A DNA stretch of 64,000 nucleotides from UMGS1649 sp045611765 (GTDB lineage: Bacteria > Bacillota > Clostridia > TANB77 > CAG-465), in the NCBI GenBank assembly GCA_045611765.1, contig JAZKXT010000010.1, forward strand, positions 49,327 through 113,326, given 5' to 3'. The notes under the pieces were generated by a model. It had not been told where the DNA came from, ran no database searches, and saw only the letters and a program-made list of their open reading frames with translations. How positions within the stretch are numbered: position 1 is the first letter of the stretch; every line of letters starts with the position of its first letter. The position numbers and the translations under genes were made by a program. Positions 7,184-15,810 of this stretch are shown piece after piece.

Positions 7184-10100
7184 GTGGTACATGAAGTAAA
7201 AAATGGAAAAACAACAAGAAAGAGTTTTTCAAGAATTGCAGAAGTTATTGACATGCCAGATTTGATTGAGGTACAAAAAGCATCATACAAGTGGTTTTTA
7301 GAATCTGGTTTGAAAGATGTTTTTCACGACATCTCTCCTATAGTGGACTACTCTGGCAATTTAATGCTAGAGTTTGTAGACTATAGATTAGAAGATGAAA
7401 CGAAATACACAATTGAACAAGCAAAGGAAAGAAATACTACTTATGCATCTCGTTTGCAAGTTAAAGTTCGTTTGATGAACAAAGAAACAAGCGAAATTAA
7501 AGAGCAAGAGATATTTATGGGTGATTTCCCTCTTATGACAGATAACGGAACATTCATAATAAATGGTGCGGAAAGAGTTGTAGTAAGCCAATTAGTAAGA
7601 AGCCCTGGTGTATATTTTGACACACAAAAGGACAAAACTGGCAAGCTTATCTTTACGGGAACAGTTATGCCTAATAGGGGGACTTGGCTTGAGTATGAAA
7701 CAGACCTTCAAGATATGTTATGGGTAAGAGTAGATAGAACTCGTAAAATACCGATGACTACTTTTGTACGTGCTTTAGGTATAGAAAAAGATGCTGAAAT
7801 TTTGGATTTATTCGAAGATGACAAAATAGCATCGACTCTTGAAAAAGATCCATCTAAAACGACAGATGAAGCTCTTCTTGAAATATACAAAAAATTAAGA
7901 CCGGGTGAACCTCTACACGTAGATGCGGCAGAATCTTTACTATATGGCTTAATGTATGATGCAAGAAGATACGACTTGTCTAGAGTTGGTAGATATAAAT
8001 ACAACAAAAAATTAAGCATAGCCTCAAGAATAGCAAATGAAATTGCAGCTGAAGATATAATAAACGCTGAAACAGGCGAAATGTTTGTTAAGAAAGGCGA
8101 AAAGATTTCTCGTGAGGTTGCACATGAAATAAAACAAGCTGGAATAAACGTTGTATATGTTGAAAAGAATGGCAAGAAAGTTAAAGTTATTGGTAACAAT
8201 ACAGTAGATATTTCAACATATCTAGGAATTGAAATAGATAAGAATGTTATAAAAGAAGAAGTTTACTTACCAGTTCTTAAAGAAATAATTGCTAAAACCG
8301 AAGGGAAAGACGAAAAAACATTAAGAAATGAAATTAAGAAAAGAAGAGAAGAGCTAGTAGTTAAACACATTACGATAGATGATATAATCGCATCTATAAA
8401 CTACTTTGTAAACTTCTACCATGGAATGGGTAAAATAGAAGATATCGACCACTTAGGAAACAGAAGAGTAAGATGTGTTGGTGAACTTCTACAAAACCAA
8501 TTCAGAATTGGTCTTACAAGACTTGAAAGAGTTGTTCGTGAAAGAATGGCAACTCAAGACATTGATGTGGCAACGCCGCAAATGTTAATAAATATAAAAC
8601 CAGTAGTTGGTGCAATAAAAGAATTCTTTGGAAGCAGTCAATTATCTCAATTCATGGATCAAATAAATCCGCTTGCAGAGTTAACGCACAAAAGAAGAAT
8701 ATCTGCATTAGGACCTGGAGGTCTTACTCGTGACAGAGCGGGCTTCGAAGTACGTGACGTTCACTATACTCACTACGGAAGACTATGTCCAATCGAATCT
8801 CCAGAAGGGCCTAACATAGGACTTATTTCATCACTTCCAACTTATGCAAGAATTAACAGATATGGATTTGTTGAATCTCCATATAGAAAAGTAGATAAAG
8901 AAACAGGTGTTGTAACTGATGAAATAGAATACATGACAGCTGATACAGAAGACGATTTTATCATTGCACAAGCTAACGAAAAACTAGATAAAGATAATAA
9001 ATTTGTAAATAAGAAAATTAAAGTTAGATATAGAAATGAAGTGCTAGAAGTTGCACCGGGAAAAGTTGATTACATGGACGTATCTCCAAAACAATTAGTA
9101 TCTGTTGCTACAGCTATGATACCATTCCTTGAAAGTGATGACGCTAAACGTTCGCTAATGGGTTCTAACATGCAACGTCAAGCAGTTCCACTAGTTAAAG
9201 CAGAAGCTCCAATTATCGGAACAGGAATTGAGTATAAGGCAGCACAGGATTCTGGTACTTGTATAGTTGCAGGCCAAGACGGTATTGTAACATATGTAAG
9301 CGGAGATAAAGTTGTAGTTGAAGGTAAACAAGGAAAAGAAGAACACGTGTTAACTAAGTTTAAACGTTCTAACCAAGGTACTTGCCTAAACCAAAGACCA
9401 ATAGTTGTTACAGGAACTAAGGTGAAAAAAGGTGATGTGCTTGTAGATGGTTCTTCTACAGACCAAGGTGAAATGTCACTAGGCAAGAACATTCTAGTTG
9501 GCTTCATGACTTGGGAAGGTTACAACTACGAAGATGCCATACTAATCTCTGAAGATTTAGTAAAAGATGATGTATTAACATCAATACATATAGAGGATTA
9601 TGACTGTGAAGCTAGAGACACTAAACTAGGACCTGAAGAAATTACTCGTGAAATACCAAACGTTGGTGACGATGCGCTAAAAGATCTTGATGAAGACGGT
9701 ATTATACGTATTGGTGCTGAAGTAAGACCAGGAGACATCCTTGTTGGTAAAGTTACTCCTAAGGGAGAAACAGAGCTTACAGCTGAAGAAAAACTTCTAA
9801 GAGCTATATTTGGTGAGAAATCTAGAGAAGTAAGAGATACTTCACTTAGAGTTCCACATGGTGAAGCAGGTACAGTTATAGACGTTAAAATCTATACTAG
9901 AGAAACTTCTGATGAATTAGCTCCTGGAGTAAACAAAGTAGTAAGAATATATATTGCTCAAAAGAAGAAAATATCTGTTGGTGACAAGATTTGTGGACGT
10001 CATGGTAACAAAGGTATTATCTCTAGAGTATTACCAAGAGAAGATATGCCATATCTTCCAGATGGTACACCGCTTCAAATCGTTCTTAACCCACTAGGTA

Positions 10101-10864
10101 TACCTTCTCGTATGAATGTAGGTCAAGTACTTGAAGTACATTTAGGATACATTGCAAAACAACTTGGTTGGAAAGTTGCAACCCCAGTATTTGATGGTGC
10201 TAAGGAAGAAGATATAGAAGAACTATTTAAAAAGGCTGGTTTAAGTGAAACTTGTAAGTTCCCAGTAAGAGATGGTAGAACAGGTGAATTATTTGATAAC
10301 GAAGTTACAGTTGGATACATGTATATGTTAAAACTATATCACCTAGTTGATGATAAAATCCACGCGCGTTCTATTGGACCATACGGAATGGTTACACAAC
10401 AACCTCTTGGCGGTAAAGCACAATTTGGTGGACAAAGATTTGGTGAGATGGAAGTTTGGGCTCTTGAAGCTTATGGTGCAGCATATGCATTACAAGAAAT
10501 CTTAACTGTAAAATCTGACGATATTACAGGAAGACTTAAAACATATGAAGCTATCGTTAAAGGTGAAAGTGTTCCAGAACCAGGAATACCAGAATCATTT
10601 AGAGTTCTTATTAAAGAATTACAAAGCTTAGGTTTAGATATGAAGTTGTACAACCACAACGAAGAAGTTGAAGTAAAAGAAACAGTGGACTTAACAGAAA
10701 AAGATATAGTGCCTTTATCTAAAATGCAAGACTTCGAACCAATAGATGATGATGAACTATACGTTCTGGACGACGAAGATTCAATGTCTATAGAAGGTGA
10801 AGATGATGAAGAAGATATGGACGATTTAGATGGTGACATTTATCTTGAAGATGAAGAAGTTTAA
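7184..10864 (+). CDS. rpoB: DNA-directed RNA polymerase subunit beta
   Basis: The beta subunit forms one side of the RNA polymerase cleft and most of the rifampicin site. The start is GTG 7184, seven bases after AGGGGG, giving VVHEVKNGKTTRKSFSRI and 1226 residues; the frame is open further up to a TTG at 7130, but that part covers the leader and hairpin. The rifampicin region is wild-type in appearance (FGSSQLSQFMDQ, THKRRISALGPGGL), with no classic resistance change. The conserved KMAGRHGNKG-type loop appears as GDKICGRHGNKG. The C-terminus ends in a strongly acidic Asp/Glu tail of about 45 residues. rplJ/rplL, usually upstream, are absent. Confidence 0.98.
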   Translation: MVHEVKNGKTTRKSFSRIAEVIDMPDLIEVQKASYKWFLESGLKDVFHDISPIVDYSGNLMLEFVDYRLEDETKYTIEQAKERNTTYASRLQVKVRLMNKETSEIKEQEIFMGDFPLMTDNGTFIINGAERVVVSQLVRSPGVYFDTQKDKTGKLIFTGTVMPNRGTWLEYETDLQDMLWVRVDRTRKIPMTTFVRALGIEKDAEILDLFEDDKIASTLEKDPSKTTDEALLEIYKKLRPGEPLHVDAAESLLYGLMYDARRYDLSRVGRYKYNKKLSIASRIANEIAAEDIINAETGEMFVKKGEKISREVAHEIKQAGINVVYVEKNGKKVKVIGNNTVDISTYLGIEIDKNVIKEEVYLPVLKEIIAKTEGKDEKTLRNEIKKRREELVVKHITIDDIIASINYFVNFYHGMGKIEDIDHLGNRRVRCVGELLQNQFRIGLTRLERVVRERMATQDIDVATPQMLINIKPVVGAIKEFFGSSQLSQFMDQINPLAELTHKRRISALGPGGLTRDRAGFEVRDVHYTHYGRLCPIESPEGPNIGLISSLPTYARINRYGFVESPYRKVDKETGVVTDEIEYMTADTEDDFIIAQANEKLDKDNKFVNKKIKVRYRNEVLEVAPGKVDYMDVSPKQLVSVATAMIPFLESDDAKRSLMGSNMQRQAVPLVKAEAPIIGTGIEYKAAQDSGTCIVAGQDGIVTYVSGDKVVVEGKQGKEEHVLTKFKRSNQGTCLNQRPIVVTGTKVKKGDVLVDGSSTDQGEMSLGKNILVGFMTWEGYNYEDAILISEDLVKDDVLTSIHIEDYDCEARDTKLGPEEITREIPNVGDDALKDLDEDGIIRIGAEVRPGDILVGKVTPKGETELTAEEKLLRAIFGEKSREVRDTSLRVPHGEAGTVIDVKIYTRETSDELAPGVNKVVRIYIAQKKKISVGDKICGRHGNKGIISRVLPREDMPYLPDGTPLQIVLNPLGIPSRMNVGQVLEVHLGYIAKQLGWKVATPVFDGAKEEDIEELFKKAGLSETCKFPVRDGRTGELFDNEVTVGYMYMLKLYHLVDDKIHARSIGPYGMVTQQPLGGKAQFGGQRFGEMEVWALEAYGAAYALQEILTVKSDDITGRLKTYEAIVKGESVPEPGIPESFRVLIKELQSLGLDMKLYNHNEEVEVKETVDLTEKDIVPLSKMQDFEPIDDDELYVLDDEDSMSIEGEDDEEDMDDLDGDIYLEDEEV

Positions 10865-10887
10865 GGTGAAGGGAGGAAAATGTTAAA

Positions 10888-13800
10888 ATGGCAGATATGA
10901 ATAATGTAAATCCAGAAGTTTTTGATAGATTAAGCATAGGAATAGCATCTCCAGAAAAGATTAGAGAATGGTCTAAAGGAGAAGTTAAAAAACCTGAAAC
11001 AATTAACTACAGATCCCTAAAACCTGAGCGTGATGGTCTGTTCTGTGAAAAGATATTCGGACCAACAAAAGACTGGGAATGTTACTGTGGTAAATACAAA
11101 AAAATAAGATATAAAGGAATAATATGTGATAGATGTGGTGTTGAAGTTACTAAAAAGAGTGTAAGACGTGAAAGATTAGGACACATTGAACTTGCAACAC
11201 CAGTGTCTCACATCTGGTTCTTCAAGGGAATACCAAGTAGAATGAGCTTAATAATAGATGTTTCTCCTAAAGCCCTTGAAAGAGTTGTATATTTTGCAGC
11301 ATACATAGTTATGGATCCAAAGGATACAGGACTTATGTACAAACAAATTCTTTCTGAAAAAGAATATAGAGAAGCTGTAGAAAAATACGGTGAAGATTCA
11401 TTCGTGGTTGGAATGGGTGCTGAAGCAATAAAAGAACTTTTATCTAAAGTAGATCTTGAAAAAGAAGAAGCTGAAATTAGAAAAGGTCTTGAGACAGCAA
11501 CTTCACAAAAACGTTTGAAACTTATTAAAAGACTTGAAACTATAGAGGCATTTAGAAAATCTGGAAACAAACCGGAATGGATGGTACTAGAAGTAATACC
11601 AGTAATTCCACCAGATTTAAGACCGATGGTACAATTAGATGGTGGTAGATTTGCTACTTCTGACCTAAATGATTTATATAGAAGAGTTATAAACAGAAAT
11701 AACAGATTAAAAAGACTTATTGAGCTTGAAGCTCCAGACATTATTATACGTAATGAAAAGAGAATGCTTCAAGAATCAGTAGACGCATTAATAGACAATG
11801 GAAGACGTGGAAGACCTGTAACAGGTGCTGGTAATAGAGCATTAAAATCTTTATCTGACATGTTAAAAGGTAAACAAGGTAGATTTAGACAAAACTTACT
11901 AGGTAAGAGAGTTGACTATTCTGGTCGTTCGGTTATAGTTGTAGGACCAAGCCTAAAAATACATCAATGTGGTCTTCCAAGGGAGATGGCTCTAGAATTA
12001 TTCAAACCTTTCGTTATGAAAGAACTTGTTAAAAGAGAAATGGCATTTAACATTAAAAATGCTAAGAGAATGGTAGAAAGAGCTGTTGTTGAAGTGTGGG
12101 ATGTTCTTGAAGATGTAATTAAAGATAGACCAGTTCTACTTAACCGTGCACCTACACTACACAGACTGGGTATTCAAGCATTTGAACCAGTTCTAGTAGA
12201 AGGAAGAGCAATTAAGCTACATCCATTAGTTTGTGCAGCGTTTAACGCAGACTTCGACGGTGACCAAATGGCGGTACACGTACCACTATCACCAGAAGCA
12301 CAATCTGAAGCAAAATTCTTGATGCTTGCATCAAACAACCTACTTAAACCACAAGATGGTAAAGCAGTTACAGTACCTTCTCAAGATATGATACTTGGAA
12401 GCTATTACTTAACAGTACAATATGATGACGAACCAGGTGCTGGTAAAGTATTTAAAGATGAAGACGAAGCTTTAATGGCATATGATCAAAAAGTTGTAGG
12501 ATTACACGCTCCGATTAAGCTTAGAGTAACTAAGGAAATTGATGGTGTAATTAAGTCTAAAATAATAGATACTACAGTTGGTAGAATTATATTCAATGGA
12601 ATTGTTCCTCAAACTTTAGGATATGTAGATAGAACAAATCCAGAAAACGCTTTCAGACAAGAGATTGAATTCCCAGTTAGAAAGAAAGAAATTGGACAAA
12701 TGATAGATATGTGCATCGAAAAATTTGGTATTCCAGAAACGGCAATATTCTTGGATAATATCAAAGAATTAGGGTACAAATATTCTACAATAAGTGCTAT
12801 CACAGTTTCTGTTGCAGATATGGAAGTTCCAGCTGAAAGAGAGAAAATACTAAAAGAAGCTGACGAAGCAGTTGACGCAGTGTACAAAAACTATAAACGT
12901 GGTTTAATATCTGATGAACAAAGATACAACGAAGTTGTTAAGATTTGGGGTAAAGCTACAGACGACATCCAAGATGCAATAATGAGCAACCCTAACATCA
13001 AAAACCCAGTTCGTATTATGGCGCATACAGGTGCCAGAGGTAACCCTAAACAGATGAGACAATTATCTGGTATTCGTGGACTTATGGCAGATACTTCAGG
13101 TAAAGCGGTAGAAATACCAATTAGATCAAGCTTTAGAGATGGTCTAGACGTTCTTGAATACTTCATTTCTTCACACGGTGCTAGAAAAGGTCTTGCTGAT
13201 ACGGCGCTTAGAACAGCTGACTCTGGATATTTGACAAGAAGACTTGTTGATGTTAACCAAGAAGTTACAATTACTTCTGTAGATTGTGGAACTAAAGATG
13301 GTCTTTGGGTTGAATCAATCATGGAAAGTGGAGAACCAATTGAAAAATTATCTGAAAGAATTGAAGGTAGATACCTATCTGATGATATCTTAGACGAATC
13401 GGGAGAAGTTATTTATGCTAGAGATACATATGTAACATCTGCTATAGCTAAGGATATTGTAGGTAAAGGATTTACTAAAGTTAGAATACGTTCAGCTCTT
13501 ACGTGTGATATGGGTAGAGGAGTATGTTGTAAATGTTATGGTAAAAACCTTGCAACTGGTGAACCAATTGCAGTTGGTGAGGCTGTTGGTGTAATAGCAG
13601 CACAATCTATAGGTGAACCAGGAACGCAGCTTACAATGAGAACTATTCATACAGGTGGTGTTGCTGGAGGTGCAGATATTACTCAAGGTCTTCCTCGTGT
13701 TGAAGAATTATTCGAAGCGAGAAAACCAAAGGGTGTTGCTATAGTTACTGAAATAGCAGGTACGGTTAAAGTTACTGCTCTAGATGATATAAACAAAAAT

Positions 13801-14469
13801 GTAACTGTAACAAGTGAAGATGGAACAAGCGCAACTTATGAACTATATAGTGCTAGACCAGTTGTTAAAGACGGAGACGTTATAGCAGCAGGTGATAGAC
13901 TAACAGAAGGTTCACTTGATCCACACGATATAATTCGTATAAATGGCGAAGTTGCCGTACAAAACTATATTATACAAGAAATACAAAAAGCATATAGAAC
14001 TCAAGGTGTTCACATTAATGATAAACACATTGAAATTGTTGCAAAACAAATGCTTAGAAAAATAAAAGTAAATGATGCGGGAGAAACTAAACTTGTTGCT
14101 GGTTCTGTAATAGACATTAACCAATTCAAAGCAGCAAACAAAGAAGCTCAAGAGCAAGGTAAAAAACTTGCTACTGGTAAGAGAGAATTACTTGGTATTA
14201 CTAAAGTTGCTCTTCTTACAGACTCATTCTTATCTGCAGCATCATTCCAAGAAACAGCAAGAGTATTAACAGATGCAGCAATTAAAGGTAAGACAGATAA
14301 ACTTCTAGGATTAAAAGAAAACGTAATCATCGGTAGACTAATACCAGCTGGTACAGGTCTTGTAGATTACAAAGATATAAGCTTTTCTTCAGATGAAGAA
14401 GAAACTACAAACAATAATTCTGATGAAGATGTATTAAGTTCTAATATAATAGAAGAAATATACGAATAA
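10888..14469 (+). CDS. rpoC: DNA-directed RNA polymerase subunit beta'
   Basis: Catalytic subunit, 1193 residues. The N-terminal zinc site is visible (CYC...CDRC, about residues 68-89), as is the active-site NADFDGDQMAVHVPLS with three Asp at 455, 457 and 459, the bridge/trigger-loop region, and the second zinc site (CDMG...CCKC) followed by GEAVGVIAAQSIGEPGTQLTMRT. The start ATG follows GGGAGG by 11 bases and lies 23 bases after the rpoB stop, so the two are one operon. The tail is acidic and Asn/Ser rich. A strong terminator follows, and the L7Ae-like gene, rpsL and rpsG that usually come next are not here. Confidence 0.98.
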   Translation: MADMNNVNPEVFDRLSIGIASPEKIREWSKGEVKKPETINYRSLKPERDGLFCEKIFGPTKDWECYCGKYKKIRYKGIICDRCGVEVTKKSVRRERLGHIELATPVSHIWFFKGIPSRMSLIIDVSPKALERVVYFAAYIVMDPKDTGLMYKQILSEKEYREAVEKYGEDSFVVGMGAEAIKELLSKVDLEKEEAEIRKGLETATSQKRLKLIKRLETIEAFRKSGNKPEWMVLEVIPVIPPDLRPMVQLDGGRFATSDLNDLYRRVINRNNRLKRLIELEAPDIIIRNEKRMLQESVDALIDNGRRGRPVTGAGNRALKSLSDMLKGKQGRFRQNLLGKRVDYSGRSVIVVGPSLKIHQCGLPREMALELFKPFVMKELVKREMAFNIKNAKRMVERAVVEVWDVLEDVIKDRPVLLNRAPTLHRLGIQAFEPVLVEGRAIKLHPLVCAAFNADFDGDQMAVHVPLSPEAQSEAKFLMLASNNLLKPQDGKAVTVPSQDMILGSYYLTVQYDDEPGAGKVFKDEDEALMAYDQKVVGLHAPIKLRVTKEIDGVIKSKIIDTTVGRIIFNGIVPQTLGYVDRTNPENAFRQEIEFPVRKKEIGQMIDMCIEKFGIPETAIFLDNIKELGYKYSTISAITVSVADMEVPAEREKILKEADEAVDAVYKNYKRGLISDEQRYNEVVKIWGKATDDIQDAIMSNPNIKNPVRIMAHTGARGNPKQMRQLSGIRGLMADTSGKAVEIPIRSSFRDGLDVLEYFISSHGARKGLADTALRTADSGYLTRRLVDVNQEVTITSVDCGTKDGLWVESIMESGEPIEKLSERIEGRYLSDDILDESGEVIYARDTYVTSAIAKDIVGKGFTKVRIRSALTCDMGRGVCCKCYGKNLATGEPIAVGEAVGVIAAQSIGEPGTQLTMRTIHTGGVAGGADITQGLPRVEELFEARKPKGVAIVTEIAGTVKVTALDDINKNVTVTSEDGTSATYELYSARPVVKDGDVIAAGDRLTEGSLDPHDIIRINGEVAVQNYIIQEIQKAYRTQGVHINDKHIEIVAKQMLRKIKVNDAGETKLVAGSVIDINQFKAANKEAQEQGKKLATGKRELLGITKVALLTDSFLSAASFQETARVLTDAAIKGKTDKLLGLKENVIIGRLIPAGTGLVDYKDISFSSDEEETTNNNSDEDVLSSNIIEEIYE

Positions 14470-14490
14470 TAGAAGAATAACAAAAACAAA

Positions 14491-14529
14491 CCAACCGAGT
14501 TAAACCAAAGTTTAATTCGGTTGGTTTTT
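14491..14529 (+). terminator. Terminator of rpoBC
   Basis: 15-bp hairpin (14491-14505 with 14510-14524, one G-U pair), loop CAAA, ending in a T-run. A classic strong intrinsic terminator 22 bases after the rpoC stop. Confidence 0.92.
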
Positions 14530-14557
14530 ATTCCAAAATCAGTTCGATAAAAAAGAT

Positions 14558-14624
14558 AAGCCCTTTACGGCTAGGTATCAAAGATACTCACAGCATGAAG
14601 CTGACTTTCACACGTAAAGGACTT
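14558..14624. other. Candidate structured RNA or mobile-element end (three-way-junction shape)
   Basis: AAGCCCTTTACG (14558-14569) pairs with CGTAAAGGACTT (14613-14624) with one mismatch. It encloses two small perfect hairpins, GTATC-AAA-GATAC (14575-14587) and CAGC-ATGAA-GCTG (14591-14603). The nested layout looks evolved rather than random, but I do not recognise a known RNA family. It lies between the rpoC terminator and a broken dinD gene, where an insertion-element end would also be plausible. Confidence 0.45.
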
Positions 14625-14656
14625 AATATAAATATATGCTTTATCTCATTGTTATT

Positions 14657-14688
14657 ATATGGTTAAATTATACCGAATTTAACCATAT
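14657..14688. repeat. Perfect 12-bp inverted repeat
   Basis: ATATGGTTAAAT (14657-14668) and ATTTAACCATAT (14677-14688), eight-base loop. It lies 46 bases beyond the 3' end of dinD and may act as its terminator, although no T-run follows on either strand. Confidence 0.5.
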
Positions 14689-14733
14689 GTGTAAATAAAT
14701 TTGGAAAAATATTTACTAAAAATACTATCTAAA

Positions 14734-15561
14734 TCACTCTTTTAACAGTGCTTGTTTTTGTTCTTTTTCTAATTGTTTTAAACTTTTTTCAGGTGTTGGT
14801 AAATTTTCAGGCATTGTTCCACCAAGTTCTTCAATTGTTTGACGTATTTTACTACCTACATTATAATGAGTGTCGTTTGCATCTTTTTCAGTTTGTACAT
14901 TGTCTCTCTTTAGTTTTTGTTCCGTTTGTGAAATTCTAAACAAGTTGGCGATAAGTTCTTCACTACCCATATTATCTAGAATATCCTCTCTATATCTTAA
15001 GCCCTTTCTTTTAGCAATATCATCGGCAGTTTCGCCATTGTATAATTCTTTATAACCAGAGTTATGGAATTTATCAAAATTTTTAACACCAGCTTTTTTA
15101 GCGGCTTGATTTAGTGAGTAGTTTCCCTTTTTAACAGAGCTCCTTTGATATAGCCTTTTCTCATCCTCTGTAAGTAAGCTATATTCTCTTTCGCTGAGTT
15201 CTTGTTTTCTCGTTTGTATTGCAAAGTATGTTTGGGCTAGAGCGATTACTTCTTTTCGCGAGTCGACGTTTTGAGCTATAAGGTAACATGCATAACGAGT
15301 TAGTTTGTAATCTTTTATAAGCCCTTTTCTACCTTTACCAGAAATTATTGACTTGGCGGCGCCGACAAAATGATCAGAAGCAGTAATACCACTGTTTTCA
15401 CAGGATTGCATAGCTTTAGCTATAACGCCTTCAAATTTACGTCACTCAGTGTAATCTAACATCACCTGCAACTCTCTTGCTAGCCAATATTCAGCTCCTT
15501 CCTTGTCAAAATGTTTAATGTCTTCTAAACTTTTATGAGTATAATTTTGTAATTTATTCAT
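14734..15561 (-). pseudogene. dinD: dinD-like gene interrupted by one in-frame TGA
   Basis: The frame from ATG 15561 (after AAGGAG) to the stop at 14734 encodes 275 codons, the usual DinD length. It matches DinD (DNA-damage-inducible protein D) throughout: EDIKHFDKEGAEYWLARELQ, KAMQSCENSGITASDHF, LTRYACYLIAQN, SRKEVIALAQTYFAIQTRKQ. Codon 40 (15444-15442) is TGA where DinD has Trp in its YTxWRxFE motif; TGG to TGA is a single change. Translation could restart at ATG 15411 and give 225 residues without the N-terminal segment. In E. coli DinD is SOS-induced and inhibits RecA. A sequencing error cannot be excluded. Confidence 0.82.
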
Positions 15562-15591
15562 TCAAATCAACTCCTTTTAAAAATTAGTCAT

Positions 15592-15614
15592 ATTATAGCA
15601 AACGCAGTTCGTTT
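15592..15614 (-). promoter_or_regulatory. dinD promoter with inverted repeat, possible LexA-type operator
   Basis: Minus-strand TATAAT (15597-15592) sits just downstream of AAACG-N5-CGTTT (15614-15600), a perfect inverted repeat lying in the spacer between -35 and -10. The core CGAAC-TGC-GTTTG resembles the Firmicute SOS box (CGAAC-N4-GTTCG) but is one base short and has one mismatch. Confidence 0.4.
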
Positions 15615-15674
15615 ATCGAGAGAAAATTAAAATAAATGTTAATATTTTATAGTCATTTATAATAAAACTATTGT

Positions 15675-15695
15675 ATGAGTAACAGTAATACTCAT
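15675..15695. repeat. 7-bp perfect inverted repeat between divergent genes
   Basis: ATGAGTA (15675-15681) and TACTCAT (15689-15695) around ACAGTAA, in the 249-base gap between dinD and the HEXXH gene. Could be an operator; no protein is tied to it. Confidence 0.35.
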
Positions 15696-15738
15696 TCTAA
15701 CAAATTAATCAACTTAAAATCAACTTCAATTGGCGTAA

Positions 15739-15768
15739 TTGACGAAATATAAAATATTATAGTATAAT
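15739..15768 (+). promoter_or_regulatory. Promoter of the HEXXH-protein gene
   Basis: TTGACG (15739-15744), 18-base spacer, TATAAT (15763-15768); the gene's ATG is at 15811 after AGAAAGGA. Confidence 0.65.
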
Positions 15769-15810
15769 AGAAAAATAATTATATATAAAACATATTAGAA
15801 AGGATATTGA

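Noticed and set aside
8600..8760. Rifampicin-resistance change in rpoB
   Set aside because: The FGSSQLSQFMDQ and HKRRISALGPGGL segments match the sensitive consensus.
15442..15444. TGA read as Trp (altered genetic code)
   Set aside because: The codon sits at a conserved Trp, but cwlD and the transglutaminase gene end with TGA at proper family lengths, and Trp is normally TGG throughout, so a mutation is simpler.
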